Made by a program: the position numbers and the translations under genes
NCBI GenBank assembly: GCA_024636295.1
Contig: JAGXHI010000045.1
Location: 28,199-92,198, forward strand
Source: Desulfuromonadales bacterium
GTDB taxonomy: Bacteria; Desulfobacterota; Desulfuromonadia; Desulfuromonadales; JAGXHI01
DNA: 64,000 bases
Reading direction: 5' to 3'
Notes under the pieces: generated by a model
The model's input: the letters and a program-made list of their open reading frames with translations, nothing else
What the model was told of the DNA's origin: nothing
The model's database searches: none
Shown here: positions 35,324-44,296 of the stretch, one piece after another
Position numbering within the stretch: position 1 is the first letter of the stretch
Layout: each line of letters opens with the position of its first letter

Positions 35324-36331
35324 ATGTCGTCGGAAGCCCAGTTCCAGATCCTTCACTTCCTGCGGGAGAAACGAGGTGAATTCGTTTCCGGCGAAGAGAT
35401 CAGCCGCTCAATCGGAGTTTCCCGAGCGGCGGTCTGGAAGCGGGTCCGTCTGTTGCGGAGGCTCGGGTATTCGATCGAGGCAGTTACCTCCCGGGGATAT
35501 CGCCTCCTGGCTTCGGCCGATACCCTGATCCCGGGTGAAATCCGCGAAGGACTGAAAACTCGCGTCATTGGTCAGAAAATCATCTATTTCGAAGAGACCG
35601 ACTCCACAAACATGCGAGCTCAGGAACTCGGCAGAAGCGGCGCCGTCGAAGGAACCGTGATCGTCTCGGATTGCCAGACTGCAGGACGGGGTCGGCTTGG
35701 ACGAAGCTGGGCCTCCCCCCCCGGGGTTAATCTCTATACTTCCGTGCTCCTGCGTCCGCCCATTCTCCCCCAGGAAAGCACTCAGCTCACGTTCCTCTCT
35801 GCCGTGGCGACCGCCCGGGCGCTCGAGGAATTCTGCAGTGTAGAATCGCGAGTCAAATGGCCTAATGATATTCTTCTCGGAGGGAAAAAGGTTGCTGGTC
35901 TGTTGAATGAGATGAGTGCGGAAACTGAAGGCGTTCATTTCGTCGTACTCGGCATCGGGGTAAATCTCAACATGATGGAGGCTGATTTTCCCGCCGACCT
36001 GCGCCACCCTGCCACTTCTATTCTCCTGGAAACGGGAGGACGGGTGAGCCGATCCGGCTTCGCCCGCTGTCTTTATCGACATCTCGATGATCTGTATCAG
36101 CTTTTTCTGGAAAAAGGTTTTCCCCCGATACTCAGAGCCTGGGAAGCTTTTTCCGATCTGTCCGGACGGCGCGTCTCGGTCGATCTGCAGGGAGAAACCT
36201 TCCAGGGCGCCGTGATCGGGCTTGATTCCGATGGAGCTCTTCTGCTGCACCGCGAAGGCAGGGGAACTGCCAGGATTCTCGCAGGGGATGTTCGTATTCT
36301 CGATGAACCGCACCCCAAGGGACATTCCTGA
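35324..36331 (+). CDS. birA: Bifunctional biotin ligase/biotin operon repressor
   Basis: A 335-residue BirA. The N-terminal winged helix (FVSGEEISRSIGVSRAAVWK, RGYRLL) is the DNA-binding part. The ligase domain has ETDSTN, AGRGRLGRSWASPPGVNLY (biotinyl-AMP loop), KWPNDILLGGKKVAGLLNEM, GIGVNLN and a C-terminal SH3-like domain. It attaches biotin to carboxylase carrier proteins and likely represses biotin genes. The ATG at 35324 is preceded by CCGGAGG. The group is followed by coaX. Confidence 0.94.
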   Translation: MSSEAQFQILHFLREKRGEFVSGEEISRSIGVSRAAVWKRVRLLRRLGYSIEAVTSRGYRLLASADTLIPGEIREGLKTRVIGQKIIYFEETDSTNMRAQELGRSGAVEGTVIVSDCQTAGRGRLGRSWASPPGVNLYTSVLLRPPILPQESTQLTFLSAVATARALEEFCSVESRVKWPNDILLGGKKVAGLLNEMSAETEGVHFVVLGIGVNLNMMEADFPADLRHPATSILLETGGRVSRSGFARCLYRHLDDLYQLFLEKGFPPILRAWEAFSDLSGRRVSVDLQGETFQGAVIGLDSDGALLLHREGRGTARILAGDVRILDEPHPKGHS

Positions 36332-36473
36332 TTTATCTGATGCCCGATTCAGGATTGCTGGATTGCTGTAAAGTTACTGAAAGGCAGCAAAAAGAATGTG
36401 CCCGGGTTTTAATCAGGACGAGGGCCACCACGCAGTCGAGGGATTTTCAACAGCCTCATGAGGATATATTTTT

Positions 36474-37247
36474 ATGCTTTTAGTCATTGATGTTGGAAAC
36501 ACCAATGCCGTTCTGGGGATGTATCGTGGTGAGGAACTGGTGCGGAGCTGGCGCATTACTACCGACAAATCCCGCACCGTGGACGAGTATGCCATGATGG
36601 TCCACGAACTGTTCCGGCTCTCTGACATTCATTTCAAGGACATCGAGGATGTTATCATCTCTTGCGTGGTTCCCCCCCTGCTGAATACGCTCGAGGAACT
36701 CTGCAGGGAATATTTCCACCTCCGCCCCTACGTGGTGGGGCCGGGCATCCGGACCGGAATGCCCATACACTACGACAATCCGAAGGAAGTAGGGGCCGAT
36801 CGCATCGTCAATGCCGTGGCTGCCCATGAAAGAAGCCGCCGTTCATTGATCGTGGTCGATTTCGGAACCGCCACAACCTTTGACGCCATCTCCTCCCGAG
36901 GGGAGTATCTGGGCGGGGCCATTGCCCCCGGCATCAATATCTCGGCCGAGGCCCTCTTCGAGCGGGCCAGCAAACTGCCGAGAGTGGAATTCACCCGACC
37001 GCCGCAGGCGATTGCCAAAAACACCGTCAACAGCATTCAGGCCGGTCTTTTCTTTGGATATGTGGGCCTGGTGGACGGTATCGTCAATCAGATGAAAGAA
37101 GAGGCCGGGGATGACCCTCTGGTCATGGCCACCGGCGGCCTGGCCGGAATTATCGCACCCGCCTCGAAAACCATTGAAGAAGTGCATCCCAATCTGACCC
37201 TGGAGGGACTCCGAATCATCTATCTTCGCAATAAAGGCAACGGTTGA
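36474..37247 (+). CDS. coaX: Type III pantothenate kinase
   Basis: A 257-residue CoaX, which phosphorylates pantothenate in coenzyme A synthesis. ASKHA-fold motifs are intact: [17 protein letters not shown] (phosphate 1), the [13 protein letters not shown] region, [14 protein letters not shown] (phosphate 2), [20 protein letters not shown] and [12 protein letters not shown]-dependent, potassium-requiring by family. The gap of 140 bases after birA holds no recognisable signal. A hairpin follows the stop. Confidence 0.95.
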   Translation: MLLVIDVGNTNAVLGMYRGEELVRSWRITTDKSRTVDEYAMMVHELFRLSDIHFKDIEDVIISCVVPPLLNTLEELCREYFHLRPYVVGPGIRTGMPIHYDNPKEVGADRIVNAVAAHERSRRSLIVVDFGTATTFDAISSRGEYLGGAIAPGINISAEALFERASKLPRVEFTRPPQAIAKNTVNSIQAGLFFGYVGLVDGIVNQMKEEAGDDPLVMATGGLAGIIAPASKTIEEVHPNLTLEGLRIIYLRNKGNG

Positions 37248-37257
37248 TACAGGTTGA

Positions 37258-37284
37258 CGAAGACCCGGCCTGGCCGGGTCTTCG
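37258..37284 (+). terminator. Long perfect hairpin after coaX
   Basis: CGAAGACCCGG/CCGGGTCTTCG, at least 11 perfect base pairs around a 5-base centre. No T-run follows on the plus strand, so it may act as an mRNA stabiliser or attenuator instead of a full terminator between coaX and the EF-G gene. Confidence 0.55.
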
Positions 37285-37323
37285 CCGTATTTCCTCGAAA
37301 GCGCATACTCGAAAGGAGCGATT

Positions 37324-39402
37324 ATGGGAAAGTACGATACGGCAAAACTGCGGAACCTGGGGATTGTAGCCCACGGCGGCGCCGGAAAAACATCCTTGAC
37401 CGAAGCAATTCTCTTCAATACCGGCATGATCGATCGACTCGGCCGCGTGGATGACGGTTCGTCCAGCATGGATTTCGAGCCGGAGGAAATCAAGCGCAAG
37501 ATCACCATCAGTTCCAGTCTCAACCACTGTGAATGGAAAGGGCACAGCCTCCATATCGTCGATACTCCCGGTTATACGAACTTTCTCCATGACACACGAA
37601 ATTGCCTGCGGATTCTGGGAGGATCGGTTCTCATAGTTTCGGCGATCTCCGGAGTCAAGGCTCAGACACAGAAAATATGGGAATGGGCCGAGGAGTTCGA
37701 AGTCCCCCGCATTGCTTTCGTCAACAAGATGGACAGGGAAAGAGCTGATTTCCTAAAAGCGGTCGACGACATGTCAAAAAGCCTCGGCACCCGTGCGGTG
37801 GTGGTTACCGCGCCTGTCGGCGCCGAGGAAAACTTCCGGGGCGTCATCGACCTGGTCCGGATGAAAGCCTGTCTGTATGAAAACGATTTATCCGGGAATT
37901 GCCGTGAAGAAGATATTCCGGAGGAGCTCCTCGAAGAGGCCGAACGCCTTCGATTTCAACTGATGGAGGCCGCGGCCGAGGCCGATGATGAACTGATGGA
38001 AAAATACCTCGAGGAGGAAACCCTCTCAGAGGATGAAATTCTGAAAGGACTTCGTGAAGGAGTTCTGACCGGCGTATTCACCCCTGTTTTTTGCGGCAGC
38101 GCACTTGCCAATATGGGAGTGAATCAGCTTCTCGATTATATCGTGCACTGCCTTCCTTCCCCGATTGACAAGGGCGTTCAGCTTGGGAAAAATCCAAAAA
38201 CCGGGGAGCCCGAAGAGCGTCAGCCTTCAGAGGAAGAACCTTTTTCCGCCATGGTCTTCAAAACCATCTCCGATCCCTATACAGGTAAGCTTACCCTGCT
38301 TCGGGTCTACTCAGGCACACTGAATTCCGACTCCATGGTGTACAATCCCAACAAGGACGTCAACGAGCGCATCGGACACATTTTTGAACTGGAGGGGAAA
38401 AAACAGAAGCAGATCGAGACGGCGGCGGCGGGCGATATCATTGCCGTTCCCAAGCTCAAGACCACCACCACGGGCGACACCCTCTGCAGCATTCAGAACC
38501 CCATACTTTTCGAAAGCCCACTTCCCCTCAGACCGGTGATCTCCTTTGCCATTCAGGCCAAAACCAAAGGGGATGAGGACAAGATCCACAGCGCCCTGCA
38601 GAGGCTGATGGAGGAGGATCCCACTCTGCAGATACAGCGGGACGAAAATACCCGCGAGCTCATTCTCTCGGGCATGGGACAGGTTCACCTTGAGGTCGCG
38701 GTGGAAAAGCTCCAGCGCAAATACAACGCCGGGGTGGAGCTGAAAGAGCCCAAGGTTCCCTATCGCGAAACGATCAAGGGAAAGACGAAGGTCCAGGGTA
38801 AATACAAGAAACAGTCCGGCGGACGAGGGCAGTACGGAGATACCTGGATCGAAATGGAGCCCCTGCCCCGGGGAGGCGGATTCGAATTTGTGGATAAGAT
38901 CGTCGGGGGCGTCATCCCTCGCCAGTATATCCCTGCGGTTGAAAAAGGAATCCAGGAGGCCATGCAAAACGGTTTTCTCGCCGGGTTCCCGGTCGTGGAC
39001 GTGAGAGTTACCCTTTTCGACGGATCCCACCATTCCGTGGATTCCTCGGAAATGGCCTTCAAGATCGCCGGTTCAATGGGTTTCAAGAAGGCCATGGAGA
39101 ATGCCTCTCCGGTTCTGCTCGAGCCCGTAATGCATATGGAAATAACCGTGCCGGACGACTGTATCGGGGATGTCATCGGGGACATGAATTCACGCCGCGG
39201 CAAAGTACTGGGAGTGGAGCCCAAGGCCAACAGCCAGGTGATCTCCGTCCAGGTTCCCATGTCGGAAGTTCTTCGCTACGCCCCGGAACTGCGCTCCATG
39301 ACCTCGGACCGGGGACTCTTTACCATGGAATTTTCCCATTACGAGGAGGTGCCTCCTCATATGAGTTCCAAGCTGCTTGCTGAAATGAAAAAAGCCGAAT
39401 AG
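37324..39402 (+). CDS. Elongation factor G-like protein (EF-G2 type)
   Basis: A 692-residue translational GTPase with all five EF-G domains. G motifs: G1 AHGGAGKTSLTE (the usual AHIDAGKTTT changed), G3 DTPGYTNF, G4 NKMD, and domain IV with YGDTWIEMEPLPRGGGF (the tip SGGRGQYGD present). It resembles the EF-G2/FusA2 group seen next to normal FusA in many genomes, some of which only recycle ribosomes or have weak translocase activity. AAAGGAG precedes the ATG. It is not near the str operon, supporting a paralogue. Confidence 0.9.
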   Translation: MGKYDTAKLRNLGIVAHGGAGKTSLTEAILFNTGMIDRLGRVDDGSSSMDFEPEEIKRKITISSSLNHCEWKGHSLHIVDTPGYTNFLHDTRNCLRILGGSVLIVSAISGVKAQTQKIWEWAEEFEVPRIAFVNKMDRERADFLKAVDDMSKSLGTRAVVVTAPVGAEENFRGVIDLVRMKACLYENDLSGNCREEDIPEELLEEAERLRFQLMEAAAEADDELMEKYLEEETLSEDEILKGLREGVLTGVFTPVFCGSALANMGVNQLLDYIVHCLPSPIDKGVQLGKNPKTGEPEERQPSEEEPFSAMVFKTISDPYTGKLTLLRVYSGTLNSDSMVYNPNKDVNERIGHIFELEGKKQKQIETAAAGDIIAVPKLKTTTTGDTLCSIQNPILFESPLPLRPVISFAIQAKTKGDEDKIHSALQRLMEEDPTLQIQRDENTRELILSGMGQVHLEVAVEKLQRKYNAGVELKEPKVPYRETIKGKTKVQGKYKKQSGGRGQYGDTWIEMEPLPRGGGFEFVDKIVGGVIPRQYIPAVEKGIQEAMQNGFLAGFPVVDVRVTLFDGSHHSVDSSEMAFKIAGSMGFKKAMENASPVLLEPVMHMEITVPDDCIGDVIGDMNSRRGKVLGVEPKANSQVISVQVPMSEVLRYAPELRSMTSDRGLFTMEFSHYEEVPPHMSSKLLAEMKKAE

Positions 39403-39437
39403 CGGAATTCGGCCCATTTAAAGGAGGATCCTTCCTG

Positions 39438-40445
39438 ATGTTCAAAAACAGAATGGACCAGAACAAGACCGACGGATCGCCGGATCAGGACGGTGCTCCG
39501 TCTATCGACGCCCCGCTCCGCGAGGTCTTTTCCGATACCGCGACTGAAAGAAAAAAACCGCCGCGGCTCCTGCTCCTGCTTCTTTTTTTTCTCCTTGCGG
39601 TTCTGGGGGCCGGAGTATATTTCATTTATGTTCTTCCCTCTTCTTCCGCCACGGCACGGCCGGACCCTCCAGCTCGCCAGCCCATCGCCATTCCGGAGAA
39701 ACCCGCAGCGCCGAAAATGTCCGATGCGGTAAAGCCCGCTTCACCGGAGAACCGGGGTGGGAGCGAAGATCCCGGCGAAAAGTACGACAACGAAACCTTG
39801 AAGAAAAAACCGGCCTTTTCTTCTGCCGGCGCTTCCGAGCCGAGGTCGGAAGCCTCTTCAGCCAAAGCCGGGATTGCAGCCGAAATTTCCAAGACCGAAA
39901 AGACGGATGAACCGATTGCCGCAAAAGCGGAGCCGACAGAGCCGGTGGCCGAAAAGAAGGAGCAGCCGGTTGCAGATGCGGTTTCATTCCCTCAGCCGGA
40001 ATTCACTCTGAATGTGGGGGCCTATCTGATCGAGGGCAACCTGAAGGAAACGGAAGGGCTGATCCGGCAGCTCGGATATGAGCCCCGTCTGGAGGAGATT
40101 GCAAGACCAGTGGAAATGGTCCGACTGCGCATCGGGGAATTTCCTCCGGAGGAGGCACGGGACAGGCTTGCGAATCTGGCGGATTCGGCGCCGGATGCTT
40201 TTCTCGTTCATGGTGAAAAGACCTCCGTGGTTTATGCCGCATCCTATTTCAATCTGGACAGGGCGCGCAGGTTTGCGGATCGCCTTTTTCTGAAGGGAAT
40301 CCGGGTGGAGGAAGAGCCGGCACAGGTGGAAAAAAGAATGACTCTGGTCAGTTTCGGCGAGTTCCCCGATCGTGCATCGGCCGACGCGGCGGCAGGCCGG
40401 ATTCGCGAAGCGGGGCTGGATGTCCAAGTGATCTCTCGCCGTTGA
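39438..40445 (+). CDS. SPOR-domain membrane protein
   Basis: A 335-residue bitopic protein. Cytoplasmic N terminus, one membrane helix (about 44-67; LLLLLLFFLLAVLGAGVYFI), a long Pro/Ala/Lys-rich periplasmic linker, then two SPOR-like repeats (about 187-255, starting FTLNVGAYL, and 258-334, starting KTSVVYAASYF). SPOR domains bind denuded septal murein, so a role in division or envelope integrity is likely. AAAGGAGG precedes the ATG. Confidence 0.83.
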   Translation: MFKNRMDQNKTDGSPDQDGAPSIDAPLREVFSDTATERKKPPRLLLLLLFFLLAVLGAGVYFIYVLPSSSATARPDPPARQPIAIPEKPAAPKMSDAVKPASPENRGGSEDPGEKYDNETLKKKPAFSSAGASEPRSEASSAKAGIAAEISKTEKTDEPIAAKAEPTEPVAEKKEQPVADAVSFPQPEFTLNVGAYLIEGNLKETEGLIRQLGYEPRLEEIARPVEMVRLRIGEFPPEEARDRLANLADSAPDAFLVHGEKTSVVYAASYFNLDRARRFADRLFLKGIRVEEEPAQVEKRMTLVSFGEFPDRASADAAAGRIREAGLDVQVISRR

Positions 40446-40453
40446 CCCATGCC

Positions 40454-41437
40454 ATGTCCGATAACCGAAGGACAGTCCGCCTGAGGGTCTCCCCAAAAGT
40501 GGCCCGGATGGTCTCGGAAAAATCCGACAGGGAGACTCGCCTCCGGGTGGCGCGTGGCGATGTGCCCCTGGAGACGAAAGACAGGATCACCGCTCTGTTT
40601 TTCCTCTGTCATGGAGCCGATGAAGAGATTCGTGAAACCGCCAGATCGAACCTGCGGCGCCTTCCCGATGAGGCTCTGGTCCCGGTGCTCAGTGATTCCG
40701 ATCTCCATCCGAAGATTCTGGACTTTCTGGCCAGAATACGGATTGACAACCCTGATTTTCTGAAACAGCTTATGTCCCATCCGGGGCTGCTTCCCGGAAC
40801 TCTTCTCTATATCGCCCGACGCGCGGACCGACCGGTTCTTGATCGTCTGGAACGTGAGGAGCTCCTGCCGCTGGACTCCGAGGAGATTCGCCAATCGCTT
40901 CTGGAGAATCCTCGTACGGGCGCCGCTCTTCTGGCTCGGCTGTCGGAAAGAAATCCTCCTGTTCAATCCGGTCCCGAGGAACCCACTTCAGAACGGGAAA
41001 CTGAAAAGGCGGTGGAGGAAAATCTTTCCAAATATCAGCTGTCCCTGGAGCTGGGAGTTTCGGAGAAAATCAAACATGCAATGACGGGGGACAAGGAGTG
41101 GCGCTCTCTACTGATCAAGGACTCCAATCGGCTGGTTTCATCGGCCGTGTTAAAGAATCCCCGCATCACGGAGGCCGAGGTTCTGACCATTGCCCGGAGC
41201 CGCAGCTCCAGCGATGAACTGATACGAATGATTACCCTGAACCGGGAATGGATCAAGAATTACGAGGTCAAGAAAGCCCTTGTCGTCCATCCGCGCACCC
41301 CTCTTCCCAAGGCGCTGCGGTACATGAGCATTCTGACGGAAAAGGACATCAAAATGCTCGCGAAGAGCAAAAATGTCTCTTCTATTATCGTGAACAATGC
41401 CCGACGGATGATATTGGCGAAGGAAAAAAAGGGGTGA
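40454..41437 (+). CDS. Conserved hypothetical helical-repeat protein
   Basis: A 327-residue soluble protein made of helical repeats with recurring patterns such as ALVPVLSDSDLHPKILDFLA, LLENPRTGAALLARLS and LKNPRITEAEVLTIA, reminiscent of HEAT/DUF2336-type repeats. A charged linker separates the N-terminal and C-terminal repeat blocks. I do not know its function. The ATG at 40454 is nine bases after the SPOR gene's stop; a TTG overlapping that stop (40442) is another possible start. Confidence 0.65.
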   Translation: MSDNRRTVRLRVSPKVARMVSEKSDRETRLRVARGDVPLETKDRITALFFLCHGADEEIRETARSNLRRLPDEALVPVLSDSDLHPKILDFLARIRIDNPDFLKQLMSHPGLLPGTLLYIARRADRPVLDRLEREELLPLDSEEIRQSLLENPRTGAALLARLSERNPPVQSGPEEPTSERETEKAVEENLSKYQLSLELGVSEKIKHAMTGDKEWRSLLIKDSNRLVSSAVLKNPRITEAEVLTIARSRSSSDELIRMITLNREWIKNYEVKKALVVHPRTPLPKALRYMSILTEKDIKMLAKSKNVSSIIVNNARRMILAKEKKG

Positions 41438-41452
41438 TGGAACTCTGACCGA

Positions 41453-42223
41453 TCAATGTGCCAGAGTTCCGGCCGCCATGGCGACGAGAATGCCACCGAT
41501 CAGAGAGAGGGTGCCCGCCGCCCCCCGGGAGCGATGAGATTCAGGAATCAGGTCGGAGGCGGCAATATAGATGAAGGATCCGGCGGCCATGGACATGAGA
41601 ATTCCGAGCATGCCCGGACTGATGTGCCGCACCAGGGCGAAAGTGAGTATGGCCGCCAGGGGGGTGGCGATAGCCACTATGGAAGTGAAAGAAACCGCGG
41701 TCTTACGAGTATGGCCATAATGGAGAAGGATTGAAAGCATGGCGATGCCCTCAGGCACTTCATGGGCCACGACTGCGAGGGTCGCAAGAATACCCATTTC
41801 ATGACCCACTTCGAAGCCGGTTCCGATGATCAGTCCATCAATGGAGGAATGCATGGCCATGCCCACGAAGGCGATCACCCCGAGGGGGTGGGGTTTTTCA
41901 CATCCGTCTTCTTCACCATGCGTCGCTTCCATGTTGTGATGCCACTGTTCGTGTCCGGCATGGATCAGCAGAAGATGCTCCAGAAAATAGAAAAGGACGA
42001 AGGAGGCAAGTACAACAATCGGCGCATGGGGGGTCAATTCCATCGCTTCGGGAATGACGTGCAGGAAACCCACCCCGAGCAGCACTCCGGCCGAGAAGGA
42101 GACCAGGGAGGCGGAGTTTCTGCGGGCCCAGTTTCTTCGGGACAGAATGAGGTACATCCCCAGAAATGTGGCGCCCCCGGCAAATCCCCCCGAAAAGATG
42201 ACATACGGCCAACTTCCCTCCAT
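41453..42223 (-). CDS. ZIP family metal transporter
   Basis: A 256-residue ZIP (zinc/iron) permease with about eight helices. The metal-site helix motifs are intact: MAMHSSIDGLIIGTGF (helix 4) and VVAHEVPEGIAMLSIL (helix 5). A His-rich cytoplasmic loop (HAGHEQWHHNMEATHGEED) sits between helices 3 and 4. It imports a divalent cation, substrate not defined. GGGAGG precedes the start. It is convergent with the helical-repeat gene. Confidence 0.9.
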   Translation of the reverse strand: MEGSWPYVIFSGGFAGGATFLGMYLILSRRNWARRNSASLVSFSAGVLLGVGFLHVIPEAMELTPHAPIVVLASFVLFYFLEHLLLIHAGHEQWHHNMEATHGEEDGCEKPHPLGVIAFVGMAMHSSIDGLIIGTGFEVGHEMGILATLAVVAHEVPEGIAMLSILLHYGHTRKTAVSFTSIVAIATPLAAILTFALVRHISPGMLGILMSMAAGSFIYIAASDLIPESHRSRGAAGTLSLIGGILVAMAAGTLAH

Positions 42224-42359
42224 GCTGATTTCCTCCCGTCAATGAATGGGCTGCAGTATAGAAGGATCCGGTTTGAAGCTCAAGAAAAGAAAACGGCTCT
42301 CGCCGGTATTGAATTGCCTTCAGTCACTGGCTGCAGGCGTTGCCAAGGAGAGGAATGAA

Positions 42360-43070
42360 ATGAAAAGGAAGAAAATTTTATTGGCGGACGATGTGAATCT
42401 TTTTATCGAGCTGGAGAAAACCTTTTTCCGCAGAGAGGGTTTCGAGTTGCTGGTTGCCCGCAACGGCCACGAGGCCCTGGAGGCTGTCCGGACGGAAAAG
42501 CCGGATCTTGTTTTCATGGATCTTTACATGCCCGAAATGAACGGAGACGAAGCCTGTAAGCGGATCAAGAACGATCCGGAACTCGAATCGATCCCGGTGA
42601 TCATGGTCACCCACGGAGGACGTGAGGATGATCTGGAGAGGTGCCGACTGTGCGGCAGCGACGATATCGTGTTAAAGCCGATCAGCCGACACAATTTCCT
42701 TGCCACGGCCAGAAAATATCTCGAAATCAATGATCGGGCCGCACCCCGTGCGGAGGGTTGTCTGAAGGTCCGCTATGGAGCCGAAGGCCATCCGTCTGTC
42801 GACGCGACTACAGCAAATATCGGGCCCGGAGGCGTTTACATCGAAACGAAGGAGGACTTCTCCGAAGGCACTCTTCTGGACCTTATTTTGCACCTTCCTG
42901 GGGATAAGGAAATTCTGTGCCGCGGAGAAGTCATATGGGTGAACTCTTCGAAGTGCAGCCGAAAACCTGCTTTGGCGCCTGGTGTGGGAGTTGAATTTCT
43001 GGACGTCCGGTATGAGGATCAGAAGGCCCTTCAGTCCTATATCAGGGATCTTCGCCTCAGTCCTTCTTGA
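42360..43070 (+). CDS. Response regulator receiver protein with PilZ domain
   Basis: A 236-residue protein. The receiver domain (about 4-122) has the acidic pair in ILLADD, phospho-acceptor Asp in LVFMDLYMPEMNG, Thr in IMVTHGG and Lys in IVLKPISR. The second domain (about 132-232) is PilZ-like (VDATTANIGPGGVYIE, and EVIWVN), with the D/NxSxxG motif altered to NIGPGG; c-di-GMP binding is therefore uncertain. An AAGGAGAGG ribosome-binding site fixes the start. Confidence 0.85.
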   Translation: MKRKKILLADDVNLFIELEKTFFRREGFELLVARNGHEALEAVRTEKPDLVFMDLYMPEMNGDEACKRIKNDPELESIPVIMVTHGGREDDLERCRLCGSDDIVLKPISRHNFLATARKYLEINDRAAPRAEGCLKVRYGAEGHPSVDATTANIGPGGVYIETKEDFSEGTLLDLILHLPGDKEILCRGEVIWVNSSKCSRKPALAPGVGVEFLDVRYEDQKALQSYIRDLRLSPS

Positions 43071-43091
43071 CTCGGGACACTTTCCACCTCT

Positions 43092-43112
43092 GCCCGGCAT
43101 TCGCCGGGCTTT
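43092..43112 (+). terminator. Terminator after the receiver-PilZ gene
   Basis: Perfect 7-bp stem GCCCGGC/GCCGGGC with ATTC loop and three T. It begins the 350-base gap before the nitrate reductase operon. The gap otherwise holds the FNR-type site and an AT-rich stretch (43220-43270). Confidence 0.65.
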
Positions 43113-43271
43113 GCCCGTAATGCGGACGAAGCAATCCCTTTCGAGAAGTTTTTAACTCCCTCTCTCGCTTCACGTTCAAACACTTCCCCTCTGCAACACG
43201 CCCTTCGATGATTGTCCAAAATCGAAGATACTAAAAGTGCGGCTTTTTATCTTTCAACAAAAAAATAATTT

Positions 43272-43287
43272 TTTGACCTGGGTCAAA
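43272..43287 (+). promoter_or_regulatory. FNR/DNR-type operator of the nitrate reductase operon
   Basis: A perfect palindrome TTTGACC-TG-GGTCAAA containing TTGAC-N4-GTCAA, the half-site layout of FNR/DNR/NNR-class CRP-family regulators. It lies 134 bases upstream of the cytochrome start. A start point about 41 bases downstream of the centre (near 43321) would fit class II activation; the -10 is poorly defined. Confidence 0.7.
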
Positions 43288-43420
43288 CCCGTATTTAGAA
43301 ATGTGTTCTAGCGTAAGGTAAATTCTTGCTCATTGCTAGTCATGTTCGGAACTTAAGGTAGAATGTTTCTGTTCATTGAGGATCGTGAAGGGTAGAAAGT
43401 TGTCCTAAAAGGAGAAGCAT

Positions 43421-44296
43421 ATGCGGAAGAAGGAATGGATCCGACTTGCTTTTGGCCTGGGGCTTTTGCTGGGCGCTGCAGCGAGTGCAGCCGCCGCGGA
43501 AAGCACCGCAGAGAAGGCTGAACGCGGCGAAGCGGTCTTTCAGCAGAATTGCAGCGGATGTCATACCATCGGAGGCGACAGGCCGACGGGCCCGGATCTG
43601 GCCGGGGTGACCGAGAGGCGCGACCGGCAATGGCTTCTGCGCATCATTCTGGAGCCGGATCGGCTGATTGCGGAAGGGGACCCGACCATTCGCAAGCTCA
43701 TGGAAAAATATCCCATGGCCATGCCGGATGTGGGGCTGACCGAGGAGGAAGCGGAAGCGGTCCTGACCTTTCTGCAGCACCCTCTGGAGGAACAGCACCA
43801 AGCGGGCGAGACCGCAGCCGCTAAGGGAAAAACGACGGAAGAACCGGCTGGCGATCCTCAGCACGGAAGGGATCTTTACGTCGGAACGGCCGCCTTTGAA
43901 AACGGCGGCGCGCCCTGTCTGGCCTGCCATGGTATCGCCGGCGAGGGACTTGGACGCGCTGCGGGGGCGAGTTTCGGGGCCGATTTGACGAATGCCTACC
44001 AGAGTTACGAGAGGGAAGGGCTGCTCGAAGTTCTGGACAGCATTCCCTTTCCGAGCATGGCCCCGATATATTCCGAACATCCCTTGACTGATGAGGAGCA
44101 GCGCGACATTACTGCATTCCTGGGTGCGATTTCCGGGACTCCCCCGAAGATCGCCGGAGTATTCGCTCTCGATGCGGGAATTGCTGCGGCGGCTCTTTTC
44201 GGGCTGGCGCTGTTGTTCGGATGGCGGCGGCTGAAGGGTGTGCGCAGGCCCCTGGTGGCGAAAACTCTCAGGCAATCCCGAAGGGAGGCGAAATGA
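43421..44296 (+). CDS. Membrane-anchored dihaem cytochrome c of the nitrate reductase operon (NarC-like)
   Basis: A 291-residue c-type cytochrome. It has a signal peptide (up to AAASAAAA), two haem-binding sites CSGCH (about 44) and CLACH (about 166) in two class I-like domains, and a C-terminal membrane helix ([20 protein letters not shown]) with a basic cytoplasmic end. The leading position before narG and the two-haem build match the NarC arrangement of Thermus-type nar operons. It may pass electrons between NarI and other periplasmic acceptors or donors. Its stop overlaps the narG start (ATGA). Confidence 0.85.
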   Translation: MRKKEWIRLAFGLGLLLGAAASAAAAESTAEKAERGEAVFQQNCSGCHTIGGDRPTGPDLAGVTERRDRQWLLRIILEPDRLIAEGDPTIRKLMEKYPMAMPDVGLTEEEAEAVLTFLQHPLEEQHQAGETAAAKGKTTEEPAGDPQHGRDLYVGTAAFENGGAPCLACHGIAGEGLGRAAGASFGADLTNAYQSYEREGLLEVLDSIPFPSMAPIYSEHPLTDEEQRDITAFLGAISGTPPKIAGVFALDAGIAAAALFGLALLFGWRRLKGVRRPLVAKTLRQSRREAK

